Below, piece by piece: positions 43,086 through 51,661 of a DNA stretch of 64,000 nt. The notes under the pieces were generated by a model, which was not told the DNA's origin, did no database searches, and was given only the letters and a program-made list of their open reading frames with translations. The position numbers were made by a program, and so were the translations under genes. How positions within the stretch are numbered: the first letter of the stretch is position 1; the number at the start of each line of letters is the position of its first letter. This DNA comes from Aquamicrobium sp. (lineage in GTDB: Bacteria > Pseudomonadota > Alphaproteobacteria > Rhizobiales > Rhizobiaceae): assembly GCA_019739225.1 (NCBI GenBank), contig JAHHDT010000003.1:248001-312000 (forward strand). The letters run 5' to 3'.

Positions 43086-44021
43086 TCATGCCGCCTTACG
43101 CTCTTCGAGTGCTTGCGCCGGCTGCAGGCCGTGAAGATAAGTCACCGCTCGTTGGGCATGAGCGGCTGCCTGAAAGATCGCCCGCTTGTCATCCTTGAGC
43201 ACCCGCAACCACGAATGAAGGTAGCTCGCGTGATCCGGCCGCGGCTCGAGCTCCGGCACGATGCCGAGATCGGCGCACAGAAAGCAGCTCCCGAGCTCCG
43301 CAATGAGTTCTTCGCGGGCACGTTCGGTGTGATCCTTATGGTAGCGCGAAAGATCGCGTCCGACGCGGTGTGCTGGCGCCGTCCAGTGGGTTGCCTCGTG
43401 GCAAAGCACAGCCACGTAGGATTCCGCGTCTCGGAAGCTCTCGAAAGGTGGCATCTGGATGTGGTCGCTTGCGGGAGCGAAGAATGCCTTTGAGCCTCCA
43501 TGACGGATCACCGCGCGGGTGTGTTTGAAGAAACGGTCGGCATGCTCGATCCGCGACACCGGGTCGATAATCTTGTCGGGACGATGGTAGTAGTGTTCGG
43601 GAAGACCGTCGATCTGATCGCAATTGAAAACGGTGTAGGTCTTGAAATACGGGATATCCCGCGCGACCTCGTCGCCGCGTGGGTCAGTCTCGGTTTTGGT
43701 GAATCGACTGGCATAGACTACGGTTGTGCCGGTTTCGCCCTGCCGGACCTGGGCGCCGATTTGACCGGCCTGCCGATAGGTCATCCAAAGGGGCGCCTCG
43801 AAACCACGGCGCAGGCTTTCCGACCAGAGTAGCAGCACGTTGATGCCGGTATAGGCTTCCCCGGTATGCCGGAGCGGTCGCGTGATCCGGCCTTCGAGCC
43901 CACCTGCCCTCCAGGGTTTCATCCAGGGGCGGACGCCCTTTTCCAGATCCGCGACGATCGTCTCGGTGATCCGCTCGTAGATGTCGACGCGCGGGCTCTT
44001 CTCTTTCCGTTTCATTTTCAT
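43086..44021 (-). CDS. ardC: ArdC-like anti-restriction protein
   Basis: 311-residue protein: N-terminal ssDNA-binding ArdC domain (D-I-Y-E-R-I-T-E-T-I-V-A-D-L-E-K-G-V-R-P-W and G-I-N-V-L-L-L-W), then a zincin-like metallopeptidase domain with C-H-E-A-T-H-W near residue 209. The end has D-L-G-I-V-P-E-L-E-P-R-P-D-H-A-S-Y and K-D-D-K-R-A-I-F-Q-A-A. ArdC proteins protect incoming single-stranded plasmid DNA against restriction. A second, truncated ArdC copy lies at 63146-63330. The leader carries a hairpin 21 bases upstream of the start. Confidence 0.88.
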   Translation of the reverse strand: MKMKRKEKSPRVDIYERITETIVADLEKGVRPWMKPWRAGGLEGRITRPLRHTGEAYTGINVLLLWSESLRRGFEAPLWMTYRQAGQIGAQVRQGETGTTVVYASRFTKTETDPRGDEVARDIPYFKTYTVFNCDQIDGLPEHYYHRPDKIIDPVSRIEHADRFFKHTRAVIRHGGSKAFFAPASDHIQMPPFESFRDAESYVAVLCHEATHWTAPAHRVGRDLSRYHKDHTERAREELIAELGSCFLCADLGIVPELEPRPDHASYLHSWLRVLKDDKRAIFQAAAHAQRAVTYLHGLQPAQALEERKAA

Positions 44022-44041
44022 TTTCAGGCCTCCTGATTTCA

Positions 44042-44062
44042 GGACCGCGCCGATCGCGGTCC
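44042..44062 (-). promoter_or_regulatory. Leader hairpin upstream of ardC
   Basis: GGACCGCG, 5-base loop (ATCGG on the transcribed strand), CGCGGTCC: a perfect 8-bp stem located 21 bases before the ardC ATG. Similar stems lie upstream of DUF736 and the toprim gene. Confidence 0.55.
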
Positions 44063-44295
44063 GTCACGAGGTCCGATGATGGCGGGGCTGAAGGCAGCCG
44101 CTGCACCCAAGCCGGGGCCCTGTGCGCGCAACGCAGCGGGGTGGCGAAGGGCCGAAACGCAGAGGAGGACGGCGAAGCCGTTGCAGCGGCCGCCGGCTCC
44201 GCCCGGACCTTTCTCGGGACGGACCACGACCGGGGCAGACGCGCAGTGGAAGGCGGCGCAGGGCGCCGCCGCCAGGGGATGAGAGAAGTAGTGGA

Positions 44296-44481
44296 TCAGT
44301 GGACCGAGTGACCGCCGGTGTAGGGGTCGTATTCGAAGAGGACGACGATCTCAGCGTCGTGAACTTCGTCGGCGGGAAGGACGCCGTATTCGTCGTCGGA
44401 CTTGAAAAGGACGATCGGGGTCATGAGGATGCGGGCGAGGTTCCAGGCGTGTTTCTGGGCCAGGGAAAGATCGTGGTGCAT
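44296..44481 (-). CDS. Small hypothetical acidic protein
   Basis: 61 residues from ATG 44481 (GGAG ten bases upstream). Central hydrophobic stretch I-L-M-T-P-I-V-L-F, then an acidic second half (S-D-D-E-Y-G-V, D-E-V-H-D-A-E-I-V-V-L-F-E-Y-D). No known domain. It is on the same strand as ArdC and its neighbours and may belong to the same group. Confidence 0.5.
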   Translation of the reverse strand: MHHDLSLAQKHAWNLARILMTPIVLFKSDDEYGVLPADEVHDAEIVVLFEYDPYTGGHSVH

Positions 44482-44995
44482 GAAAGGGCTCCATCGTTGG
44501 AGCGGGCCAATCCCGCTCTTGATGGCTCCGTCAGTGTGCGGCTTAGCGGACGCGATCACCGCGCAGGCCAGAGCCAAGCGGCCGCCGCTTGCGAGCGGAC
44601 CCTTTACGGGTTGATCGTGGAAGTCCGCGCCGCACCCAGGAATGCCATATCTCCAAGAGCGGGAATGGGTTGCGTCCGAGATGAAGTACCGGCCATGTCC
44701 GTCTAAGCGGCTGGGTCGAAGCTGGACATTCAGGGCGTCGCTCCGGACCGGTGTTCACAGGCAAATGACGGTGCGCGAGACGCTAGGCCAATGTGCCGGC
44801 ACTTGATTTCAGGTGTATTCAGCGCGAGTTGGCCTTCAAGAGGCTTGAAGAGGTAAGTGCAAAAAACAATACGACATCGGGATTGCCGGGCGTCTTGATG
44901 ACGATGCAGACCGGGCGCGCGGTTTCCGGCCGGATTCCTCACCCTTCTCCGCTCCGCGATGTCAGAGATTGTGAAATCCGGCGTCGTCGCCCTGT
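44482..44995. other. Region between small hypothetical gene and Phd-like antitoxin
   Basis: About 510 bases downstream of the antitoxin gene, where a toxin gene would be expected. The only long frame (to about 44730, TTG start overlapping the antitoxin stop) does not resemble RelE, Doc, VapC or other toxins. I read it as lost or degenerate sequence. Confidence 0.4.
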
Positions 44996-45250
44996 TCAAA
45001 CATCGTTCTTGTCAGGACTGAGAATGGCATCGTTGCCGGACATCAGCTCCATTCGGACATCGTTAGGGGCTTCATGCAGGGAATATGACTTCGTCGGGCT
45101 CGGCTCGCCGCGCATGCGGTGATAGTCGCGGGCGGAGACAATAACGAGCTTCTCCTTGCCATGCTTGGTGAGCACGACCGGTTCGAGCATCGCAGCCTCC
45201 AGGATTTCGCCTGAGGAGCGGTTCATGTCGGAGAACGTGTACTGTTTCAT
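44996..45250 (-). CDS. Phd/YefM-family antitoxin, apparently orphan
   Basis: 84-residue antitoxin-type DNA-binding protein. It starts M-K-Q-Y-T-F-S-D-M-N-R-S-S-G-E-I-L-E-A-A and has V-V-L-T-K-H-G-K-E-K-L-V-I-V-S-A-R-D-Y, the Phd/YefM N-terminal domain. The acidic tail (S-G-N-D-A-I-L-S-P-D) is where a toxin would bind. No toxin gene is recognised on either side. Direct repeats upstream suggest it still represses its own promoter. Confidence 0.8.
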   Translation of the reverse strand: MKQYTFSDMNRSSGEILEAAMLEPVVLTKHGKEKLVIVSARDYHRMRGEPSPTKSYSLHEAPNDVRMELMSGNDAILSPDKNDV

Positions 45251-45265
45251 CGCAAGCCTTCATCA

Positions 45266-45291
45266 TTTTACGTCGATTAGGTAATTTACGT
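45266..45291. promoter_or_regulatory. Direct repeats upstream of the Phd-like gene
   Basis: TTTTACGT (45266-45273) and ATTTACGT (45284-45291), 18 bases apart start to start, with GTAATTTAC as a small dyad over the second. They lie 16-41 bases upstream of the antitoxin ATG, as expected for autoregulation. Confidence 0.4.
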
Positions 45292-45355
45292 TGTGTTCCC
45301 AATTCGGGTCTCCGTCGCGGCGAACGGAGGCGGAGCCGAAGCTCCGCCGAGCGGC

Positions 45356-45943
45356 TCAGCCAAGCGCCGCCATCTGCAGTTCGGCCGCCTTGCGGTCGAC
45401 GGACTGGCCGGAGGTTTCGACCTGGCGTTCAAAAGGCTTCCAGGCTTCCCCGACGATTTCTTCGTAAGCGGTCACCACACCCTCGGCTGCGCAGCGGAGC
45501 GCATGGGCCTGAATGCCCATATCGGCCGCGAACTCTCGCTTGCGTTGGGCTTTGCTGTCGAATCCGACAGGACCGTCGAGATCCTCGTCGCGCGCATCGT
45601 TGGCCGACTTCGCGGTCGCGTCTCGCGCTTCAGTGACTGCACGGGAATAGAATTGGCCGGCGCCGTGGGCGGAACCGACATAGGAGCCGACGATGCGCTG
45701 AAGATGTATTTGCATGGCCCGGTCGCCGAGGCCTTCGTTCAGAGATTCGGCCGTGTCGACGATGATCTTGTGGTGGAGATCGCGGATACCTTGGCTATCG
45801 ATGACCGGCAGGCCGAAACTTTCGGAGATGAGCGAGGCCTGGGCGCTGTCGGGGCAGGCGAGCCGGACCATCTCGAGGGAAGCACCCTTCCGGAGCTGGA
45901 CGATCTTGCCGGATGAACGGGAGGGACGAGCGTTGCTGGTCAT
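45356..45943 (-). CDS. Conserved hypothetical protein
   Basis: 195 residues, ATG 45943 with AAGGAT upstream. No signal peptide or membrane span. Predicted mostly helical: D-L-H-H-K-I-I-V-D-T-A-E-S-L-N, Q-I-H-L-Q-R-I-V-G-S-Y-V-G-S, A-T-A-K-S-A-N-D-A-R, ending in E-R-Q-V-E-T. I do not recognise the family. It belongs to the block of leftward genes with long GC-rich leaders; its leader has a nested hairpin with CCGAAGG/CCTTCGG outer arms. Confidence 0.6.
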   Translation of the reverse strand: MTSNARPSRSSGKIVQLRKGASLEMVRLACPDSAQASLISESFGLPVIDSQGIRDLHHKIIVDTAESLNEGLGDRAMQIHLQRIVGSYVGSAHGAGQFYSRAVTEARDATAKSANDARDEDLDGPVGFDSKAQRKREFAADMGIQAHALRCAAEGVVTAYEEIVGEAWKPFERQVETSGQSVDRKAAELQMAALG

Positions 45944-47275
45944 GTGAGATCCTTTCCTTCACTTTGACCGAAGGCTCGAGCCGGCCCCTGCCGGCCCTCC
46001 CTTCGGGCGCGGGCAAAAGAAACCGGCGCAACGACGGGGGCTTCAGGGTCCGGACGGACCGGGACGAGCGAAGCTGTTCTGCGAGCCAGCAGGGCTTATC
46101 AAGCCCTCGTACAGCCCCGCGGGGCCGCTTTGACGAGGATGGTGCGTGCGGCCGCACCGCGGCGCGTCAGCGGCCTTGAAGGCTCCGGCCGCCGGTTTAC
46201 GACCGCGACCAGAACCGAAGGGAGGCCGTCAGGGGTGGCATTTCACCGGCGCCCAATGTGAAGGAAACGACCGTGGCCTGCCGCACACGCTCCGGCCGTC
46301 ATAAGACGGCATGCACATCCGCTTTGGCGGTCGTCCCGTTGGTAATGGCCTTTACCCTGACGACGAGAATTGGCTGCTCCTGTCGTGAGAGCTATCTCGG
46401 TTGAGGGCCTCGATTTCTCCGCGCCTCTCGAAACTGATCTGGTTGACATAGCCCCGAGACAGGGCTTCATCCGAGCGTGTCCAGCGCGATCACCCGCGGG
46501 GATGTCTTCGGGCCTGCGCCTTGGCTGTCGTGGTCATGCGTTCCCCCCTCGCCGGTATCTGGCATGCGATCCGATCAAGATGCGCCCTCGTCTGGCTGTG
46601 CGTTGCTTTCATCCGAGAGAGCAGGTCGGTTTCCTTTGGGACACTTACGCTGCCCTCCCGGCATCGGCCCCCGGCGCCGTGACCTACAGCAGCTCGGCTT
46701 CGAGATAACGTGCCGCGTGAGCCGGTCTTCGGCGGCGATGCGGTTTGCGGCGAGATGGATCCAGCTCCCCAAGGTCGCTCGGCCGGCTCATGACGACGAC
46801 CGACCCGGGTACCGGCTGTTCGCACACGGTGAGGCACACCGAAGCCATCCAACAGGTGCTTGAGGACTGCCGTGCAATGTGATGGGCCGCAAGGATACCT
46901 GTTCAGCAAGCCGCAGCTGCGTCGGCAACGCGGGGAACACAGGAGGAGCGCCGCGAGGAGTCGGAGCGGCGCATGCAGGCGGCCGGGGCGCCTAGGTGGC
47001 TCAACAGGGCATCGAAAGGCTGGCTTCGAACGGTATAGGAAAAAGCGCCGGCTACAGCCGGGGACTGCCCGAGCATCATTTGTCAGGCGCGACGCGCGGA
47101 GAAAAGTAAACGGGAAAATGAGCCAGCAACTTGCAAACGTATATGGTCCTGCGGTCACATAGGCCATGACCGCTAACACGGCCCATACCAGAGCGTGGGA
47201 TGCCAGCAGCACCCGCCAAGAAGACAATTTCATCCGACGCCTCATTGCCCGCCGAGCGCGAATAATCGATACCGG
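45944..47275. other. GC-rich leader and decayed-gene region
   Basis: About 1.3 kb without an intact gene. The first 250 bases are GC-rich leader with several dyads. At 46352-46537 there is a broken small frame (described separately). From 47233 leftward a hydrophobic start (S-S-W-R-V-L-L-A-S-H-A-L-V-W-A-V-L-A-V-M-type) continues about 45 residues and then becomes Arg/Pro/Cys-rich nonsense, so it is probably the start of a frameshifted membrane protein gene. Confidence 0.4.
46352..46537 (-). pseudogene. Relic of a small conserved protein with in-frame stop
   Basis: Starts M-T-T-T-A-K-A-Q-A-R-R-H-P-R-G, then a TGA, and continues in the same frame into D-E-A-L-S-R-G-Y-V-N-Q-I-S-F-E-R-R-G-E-I and a hydrophilic Ser-rich end, stop TAA at 46352. 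The second part looks like real protein. Either a nonsense change or two compensating shifts between the parts would explain it. Family not known to me. Confidence 0.35.
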
Positions 47276-47770
47276 CTAAAGAGTGTCACTGCTTATCGAA
47301 ACTCGATAAATGCGCCGGGATTCATCCCAATCAATCTTGATGCTAGTACCGTATACTTTGATGAGCTTTTGATAAAAGGGCCTTGAGCCTCGCAGCAAAT
47401 CCCCGCCCGTATGGCCGATGACACGTGCCGGATATCCATCAATCTGAAAGTCTACTCGATTGATGGTCAGATTCATATTCTTGAGCCACGTCACCGTCTC
47501 GGCAGGCGTAAGCGTCTCTGCATTTTCCAAGACGCACGATGCCGCGTCCCAATAAGACAAATCTGCCCATTCGAGAGTGGCGTCTACGCCAGAACCTGCC
47601 ATCCCGCCAGCTGGGCAGACCAACTCGGAACGCAGCATTTTCGTGTTGCCGATTAGAACGGTGCGTGTGTCATCACTACCCCGGACTTCCAAAGCGTTCG
47701 CGTGTATCGAGCCCAGCCCCAGCCAGTTTACGAGCACCAGACATAAAACCGCAAACTTCGCACCGAACAT
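47276..47770 (-). CDS. Hypothetical exported protein
   Basis: 164 residues from ATG 47770; a signal peptide (F-A-V-L-C-L-V-L-V-N-W-L-G-L) ends near residue 26. The mature part has two cysteines (E-L-V-C-P-A-G-G and A-A-S-C-V-L-E) that may pair, and a mixed alpha/beta pattern. No recognised family. The surrounding 2.5 kb has lower GC than the rest and carries several such small exported or membrane proteins. Confidence 0.6.
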   Translation of the reverse strand: MFGAKFAVLCLVLVNWLGLGSIHANALEVRGSDDTRTVLIGNTKMLRSELVCPAGGMAGSGVDATLEWADLSYWDAASCVLENAETLTPAETVTWLKNMNLTINRVDFQIDGYPARVIGHTGGDLLRGSRPFYQKLIKVYGTSIKIDWDESRRIYRVSISSDTL

Positions 47771-48295
47771 GGATGCCGCCCCTCTCGCGCGCGAACGATA
47801 TCGATCCCGGAAAGGGTATCGACTAACCCATTGTAGCCCATACCCCATATACATGCACCGGGCACTACGGCGCTGCCGGGTGACAAGGGGCATAGGGTAC
47901 GTCCATCTTTCACCCGCTCCACCTTAGACACAATGCAATGGCGAGCCTCGGGAGCGGACCTTACAAATCTACAGATGTAGCCGTTGCCCTTGGAAAGAAC
48001 CCGTCATCGCCCGGCCCTCGACGTGCGAGCATCATCACCAAAAGAATGATCTACAGACCGAGCTATGGCGACGTAGACTTTACGGTTCCACTTTTTGATG
48101 ACTATCTGCGGCGGCGATCAACATAACCACCGTTGGGATATGGACCGTCCCTAAGTATGGTTCCCGACGCGCGTGCGTTCCAGCCCATTGCCGCAACCAC
48201 GGTTGCAACCATTCCGGCCGACGACACACGATGCGGCGGGACTGAGCGGGTTCGGGTGTATTGCAAATTTATGGTCAATCATGCGCTGATAGGAA
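47771..48295. other. Intergenic region with an ATPase gene remnant
   Basis: About 525 bases. The middle holds the AAA-ATPase C-terminal fragment on the plus strand (47920-48126). The remainder shows no gene and no clear repeat. Confidence 0.4.
47920..48126 (+). pseudogene. C-terminal fragment of an AAA-family ATPase gene
   Basis: In frame from about 47920: A-M-A-S-L-G-S-G-P-Y-K-S-T-D-V-A, P-R-R-A-S-I-I-T-K-R-M-I-Y-R-P-S-Y-G-D-V, D-F-T-V-P-L-F-D-D-Y-L-R-R-R. This matches the C-terminal winged-helix segment of a family of stand-alone AAA ATPases (A-M-A-E-L-G-P-G-P-x-R-S-G-D-I-A ... F-T-V-P-L-F-D-x-F-M). The ATPase domain upstream is missing, so this is a deletion remnant, although an ATG at 47938 leaves a 62-codon frame. 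Confidence 0.55.
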
Positions 48296-48691
48296 ATGGC
48301 TGTCTTCCGACGTTTTACACGGTATGCACTCGTTGCACTGGTCCTCGTCCTTGCGGGATTCTTCTGCTTTCGAATGGGTGCCAACTATTTTGGATACTGC
48401 ACGGACCCCGGAATGGTTTCCAAGTGGCGGCACATAAAGGCAGACGAAACGCTGACGTACCTGGAAGCGAATGCGGGCGTTCAAAACGGCCACCCTACGC
48501 AATACAGAATGCCGCTACCGGGAGAGGTAACAGGCGACAACCATTATCCGCGAACGTTTTTCAGCAGGATCGCCGGACGAACCAATCATCTGATTATGGC
48601 AGTCTTCCCCGGCGCGCCGGAAAATGCGCTTCATAAGCAATCCCTATTCTACACTCCGAACTGTCTGACGACGTACCGGCCGAAATGGTAA
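48296..48691 (+). CDS. Hypothetical membrane-anchored protein
   Basis: 131 residues with an N-terminal hydrophobic helix (A-L-V-A-L-V-L-V-L-A-G-F-F-C-F, about 11-25), then a hydrophilic periplasmic-type domain containing two cysteines (G-Y-C-T-D-P-G and P-N-C-L-T-T). AGGA is immediately upstream of the ATG and a little too close. No family recognised. Part of the cluster of small envelope proteins. Confidence 0.5.
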   Translation: MAVFRRFTRYALVALVLVLAGFFCFRMGANYFGYCTDPGMVSKWRHIKADETLTYLEANAGVQNGHPTQYRMPLPGEVTGDNHYPRTFFSRIAGRTNHLIMAVFPGAPENALHKQSLFYTPNCLTTYRPKW

Positions 48692-48720
48692 TCGTAGCCA
48701 CACCGGTCGATAGCGCTAAC

Positions 48721-48960
48721 TCACGGGCGGAGAAGCAGCAGGGACCCTATTGCATCCATGTATAGGATTAGGATCAAGGTCATGATTATCCCTGCCTTGA
48801 CCTTCTGGCTGGCAGATTGCTGTTCGACGGGCCGTCGTCGCCGAACGTGCCAATAGATCGTGTAGGCTACGCTGACAGCCGCAATAGCTGCCACTGCGGG
48901 TAGCGAGATGACTGCGATACCCAGTGGAAGGATTAGGAGTAAAAATAGCGCTTCCACCAT
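48721..48960 (-). CDS. Small hypothetical membrane protein
   Basis: 79 residues, three hydrophobic segments (at 2-24, 25-37 and 58-76) separated by a basic loop H-V-R-R-R-R-P. No recognised family. Convergent with the preceding gene. It could be an immunity or exclusion protein, but nothing proves that. Confidence 0.45.
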   Translation of the reverse strand: MVEALFLLLILPLGIAVISLPAVAAIAAVSVAYTIYWHVRRRRPVEQQSASQKVKAGIIMTLILILYMDAIGSLLLLRP

Positions 48961-49031
48961 CTAGGTCTATAGGTGCCTTACCGACGCGACTTCCGCCAGC
49001 CAGCCCCGCGCGCTTCGGCTTCACTGCAAAA

Positions 49032-49319
49032 TCAGCGCTCGCCGTATCGCGGGGAAATCACCGTCTCATCGTAGTACGTTTGGCCGGGCACATGATAGAT
49101 GCGCTCCCGGGTGTCAATCGAGATATTGCCCTTGATGTTGCAGCCGGAGCCGGGAGCCATGGCCTTGAGGCTATCGAGCGACACGTCACCTGACGTGTAG
49201 CCAATGCCCGCCGCACCCACGAGCATTAAGCTAGTAAGCATCGTGGGCACTGATAATCGCCGTGCCTTCTTCGGTTGCTGATAAGCAAGTCGTGCCCGTG
49301 TTCGCTTCCACGTCTGCAT
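49032..49319 (-). CDS. Exported protein with C-N-I-K-G-N-I-S motif
   Basis: 95 residues: basic start, one hydrophobic segment (M-L-T-S-L-M-L-V-G-A-A-G-I-G-Y), and a C-terminal domain C-N-I-K-G-N-I-S followed by G-Q-T-Y-Y-D-E-T. That motif (C-x-I-K-G-N, I-Y-H-x-P-G) is the short domain found at the end of many SNase-like and related exported proteins in rhizobia. Here it stands alone on a membrane anchor. Function unknown. Confidence 0.6.
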   Translation of the reverse strand: MQTWKRTRARLAYQQPKKARRLSVPTMLTSLMLVGAAGIGYTSGDVSLDSLKAMAPGSGCNIKGNISIDTRERIYHVPGQTYYDETVISPRYGER

Positions 49320-49428
49320 GATGGCAGGATAGGCCGGAATGCTTGCGCAGTGACGAACGCCAGAGGCTCATTTTTAGCGATTGATGCCAACTTCTCACTC
49401 GTTGCATTCTGAACGTCTTGCGGATCGG

Positions 49429-49800
49429 ATGAAACCCATGAACTCATTTGACGTCGGAACAACAAGGCGAATGTCTTTAGGCCTCCTTGCTGCGTTAGGA
49501 GCTATTCTCTTCGCTGCTCTAAACCTGATCGCGGCCGGTATTGCTGCAAGCAACTTGGCATTTGCGGCGCAGGTGTCGAAGGCGATTTGGCCGTTGGCCT
49601 ACAGCAGCCTGTTTTCTCTGTTGGCCACGATATTCGCAGAAATCGCCGCTCACAGGTCTACACTCAAGCGAGGGCATCCGCATTCGAAGGCGAACTACCT
49701 TCAGTCTGCGTTTGCTTTCATAGGGGTCAATGGGCTTGGCGGCTTGCTGGTCGGGACATTCCTGATGATTCAGGCGGTTACGGACTTCCCGAGCGAGTAG
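49429..49800 (+). CDS. Hypothetical membrane protein
   Basis: 123 residues from ATG 49429 (alternatives at 49384 and 49441). Three hydrophobic helices: S-L-G-L-L-A-A-L-G-A-I-L-F-A-A-L, A-Y-S-S-L-F-S-L-L-A-T-I-F and G-V-N-G-L-G-G-L-L-V-G-T-F-L. Cytoplasmic loop contains K-R-G-H-P-H-S-K. No family recognised. Confidence 0.5.
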   Translation: MKPMNSFDVGTTRRMSLGLLAALGAILFAALNLIAAGIAASNLAFAAQVSKAIWPLAYSSLFSLLATIFAEIAAHRSTLKRGHPHSKANYLQSAFAFIGVNGLGGLLVGTFLMIQAVTDFPSE

Positions 49801-49996
49801 CTCCAAGCGGCGTAAATGATGAGAAGTAGGGTTAGAGATAGTGTTGGAGATCCCAATCATCCTTAATCCGTAACGATTACAACTGCTTATGCAGAGAATC
49901 TGGCGGAGTGAGAGTCCTCCACCTTTATTGAGTGGAAACGAAATCGCCGCCGGACGATGCCGGCGGCGTGTTGTGCATTCGGAATGGAAAAGTCCG

Positions 49997-51661
49997 CTAT
50001 TCGGCGGCTTCACGGAAACCTTCGGAGACGGCATCGGGGTCGATGTCGCCCTCCTCCGGCTCCTCGACGGAGCCGGCGCAATCCCCGGCACACTCGTCCT
50101 CGGTGAACTCATTGTGGGCCTTCCAGTCGGCCAGTTGGTTGGCGTCGGGCGCGAACAGCGCGGACCCGTGCACGAAGCGTTTCTCCTGGAAATGCTCGAC
50201 AAGTGCTGCGCGGGTCTCGCGAACCTTGTTGCGCGGCAGAACTGAGGTGTCCGCGCATGCCGCCTCGAGCGCCTGCCGAGACAGGCACAGAAGGAAGTCC
50301 TCCGTTCCCATATTGGGCAGAAAGCTGTCGGCCCCGACGACGGCGCCGGCGATCCGTGAGACGATGCCGCTGTTCGACATGTTGCGGCGGCACGACAGCA
50401 CCTCGATCAACACCGAGCGCACGGCAGCCCTGAGCGTTTCCGTGTCGAAGGCGAGATTGCCGGTCTCATCGACCAAGGTGGCGGCATGGGGTGCGATCTG
50501 GCTGCGGAACGAACCGGAATTGCCTGACGCGGTATCGACGCGGACGTTCTGACCGGCGAAGGCTATGACGAGCAGCGCCATAAGCGTGTCGTCCTCGATC
50601 GGCGCGTGGGAAAGCGCGTCATGCAGCGCGTCGGTGCGGAAATCGCCGATCATGTCCTGGCCCTTCTGCGTGACGTCCGGGCGCTGCGTCGGCGCGACGA
50701 CACCACCCTCGCCACCCTTGCCTTTCGCCGGCTTCGGTTCGGGCATCCGGTAGACGACCGACTGCACCTTGCCCTCACGGTCGAGATACATCGCCGTATG
50801 GTCGGACTTCTTCGGCTTGCCGTAGACGCGCTCGGCCTTCTTCGGCAATTCCGGCTGACCCCAGTTGTTGGGCTCGATGATCAGGCCGTTCTTCGGAAGA
50901 TTGTTGGTCATCCACTCTTGCTGGGCGCCAAGGAAAGCCTCGACATCGGTCGTATGACGGCTGTCCTCATCCGCTGGCGCAAAGAGATCTTCGACCCAGG
51001 CGATCCCGTAGGCTTGCGCCAGCTCTTCGTCGAAGCTGGCGTCGCGAGCATACATGCGGGTTCTTGAGAGGCCATTGGCGACCGACCACCACGAGGTGGT
51101 TTCATTCTTCTTTGGCTTGTGGGCTTTCCAGACCTCCTTCTGATCGGCGATCGAGGCGGCGGCAATGGTCCTGAGCTGCCGCTCGTCCGGCATGTCGCCC
51201 TTGGCCATCTGGTCCAGCATGGCGGGAAGCACATGGGCGAGAAGCCGGAGCTTCTTGATCTGGCGGACCGATAGGGACAGCGCTGCGGCGATACCTTCCT
51301 CGGTCCAGCCGAGCGCGACCAGCCGCTCGATGGCCCGCCACTGATCGACCGGGTTGAGCGGTTCGCGGGCGATGTTCTCGACCATGGAGCGCATCGCGCC
51401 GCCATCGTCGGCCGCGTCCGTCACGATGACCTCAATTTCCTCGAGCTCTGCGGCGATCGCACCCCGCGCCCGGCGATGGCCGGCCTGGATGACGAAGCCG
51501 TTACCGCCATCGCCTTCGGGGGACACGACGGGCGGCTGGATGATACCGACGGCCTTGATTGTTGCGGCCAGCAGCGCATCGCCCTGCGGCGTGGACTTGG
51601 ACTTTCGGGCGTCGTCGGGATTGTCCTTCAGCGCGCGCGGATCGATCTTGATGATATGCAT
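49997..51661 (-). CDS. ParB/Srx-domain nuclease-like protein
   Basis: 554-residue ParB-type protein of plasmids and conjugative elements. N-terminal ParB domain: Q-A-G-H-R-R-A-R-G-A-I-A-A at about 62 and E-N-I-A-R-E-P-L-N-P-V-D-Q-W near 95, then an HTH (W-T-E-E-G-I-A-A-A-L-S-L-S-V-R-Q-I-K-K-L). The remaining 400 residues are specific to this large plasmid family and end in an acidic tail. There is no ParA next to it, so it is probably not a partition protein but part of the establishment/anti-restriction block. AGGAG precedes ATG 51661. Confidence 0.82.
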   Translation of the reverse strand: MHIIKIDPRALKDNPDDARKSKSTPQGDALLAATIKAVGIIQPPVVSPEGDGGNGFVIQAGHRRARGAIAAELEEIEVIVTDAADDGGAMRSMVENIAREPLNPVDQWRAIERLVALGWTEEGIAAALSLSVRQIKKLRLLAHVLPAMLDQMAKGDMPDERQLRTIAAASIADQKEVWKAHKPKKNETTSWWSVANGLSRTRMYARDASFDEELAQAYGIAWVEDLFAPADEDSRHTTDVEAFLGAQQEWMTNNLPKNGLIIEPNNWGQPELPKKAERVYGKPKKSDHTAMYLDREGKVQSVVYRMPEPKPAKGKGGEGGVVAPTQRPDVTQKGQDMIGDFRTDALHDALSHAPIEDDTLMALLVIAFAGQNVRVDTASGNSGSFRSQIAPHAATLVDETGNLAFDTETLRAAVRSVLIEVLSCRRNMSNSGIVSRIAGAVVGADSFLPNMGTEDFLLCLSRQALEAACADTSVLPRNKVRETRAALVEHFQEKRFVHGSALFAPDANQLADWKAHNEFTEDECAGDCAGSVEEPEEGDIDPDAVSEGFREAAE

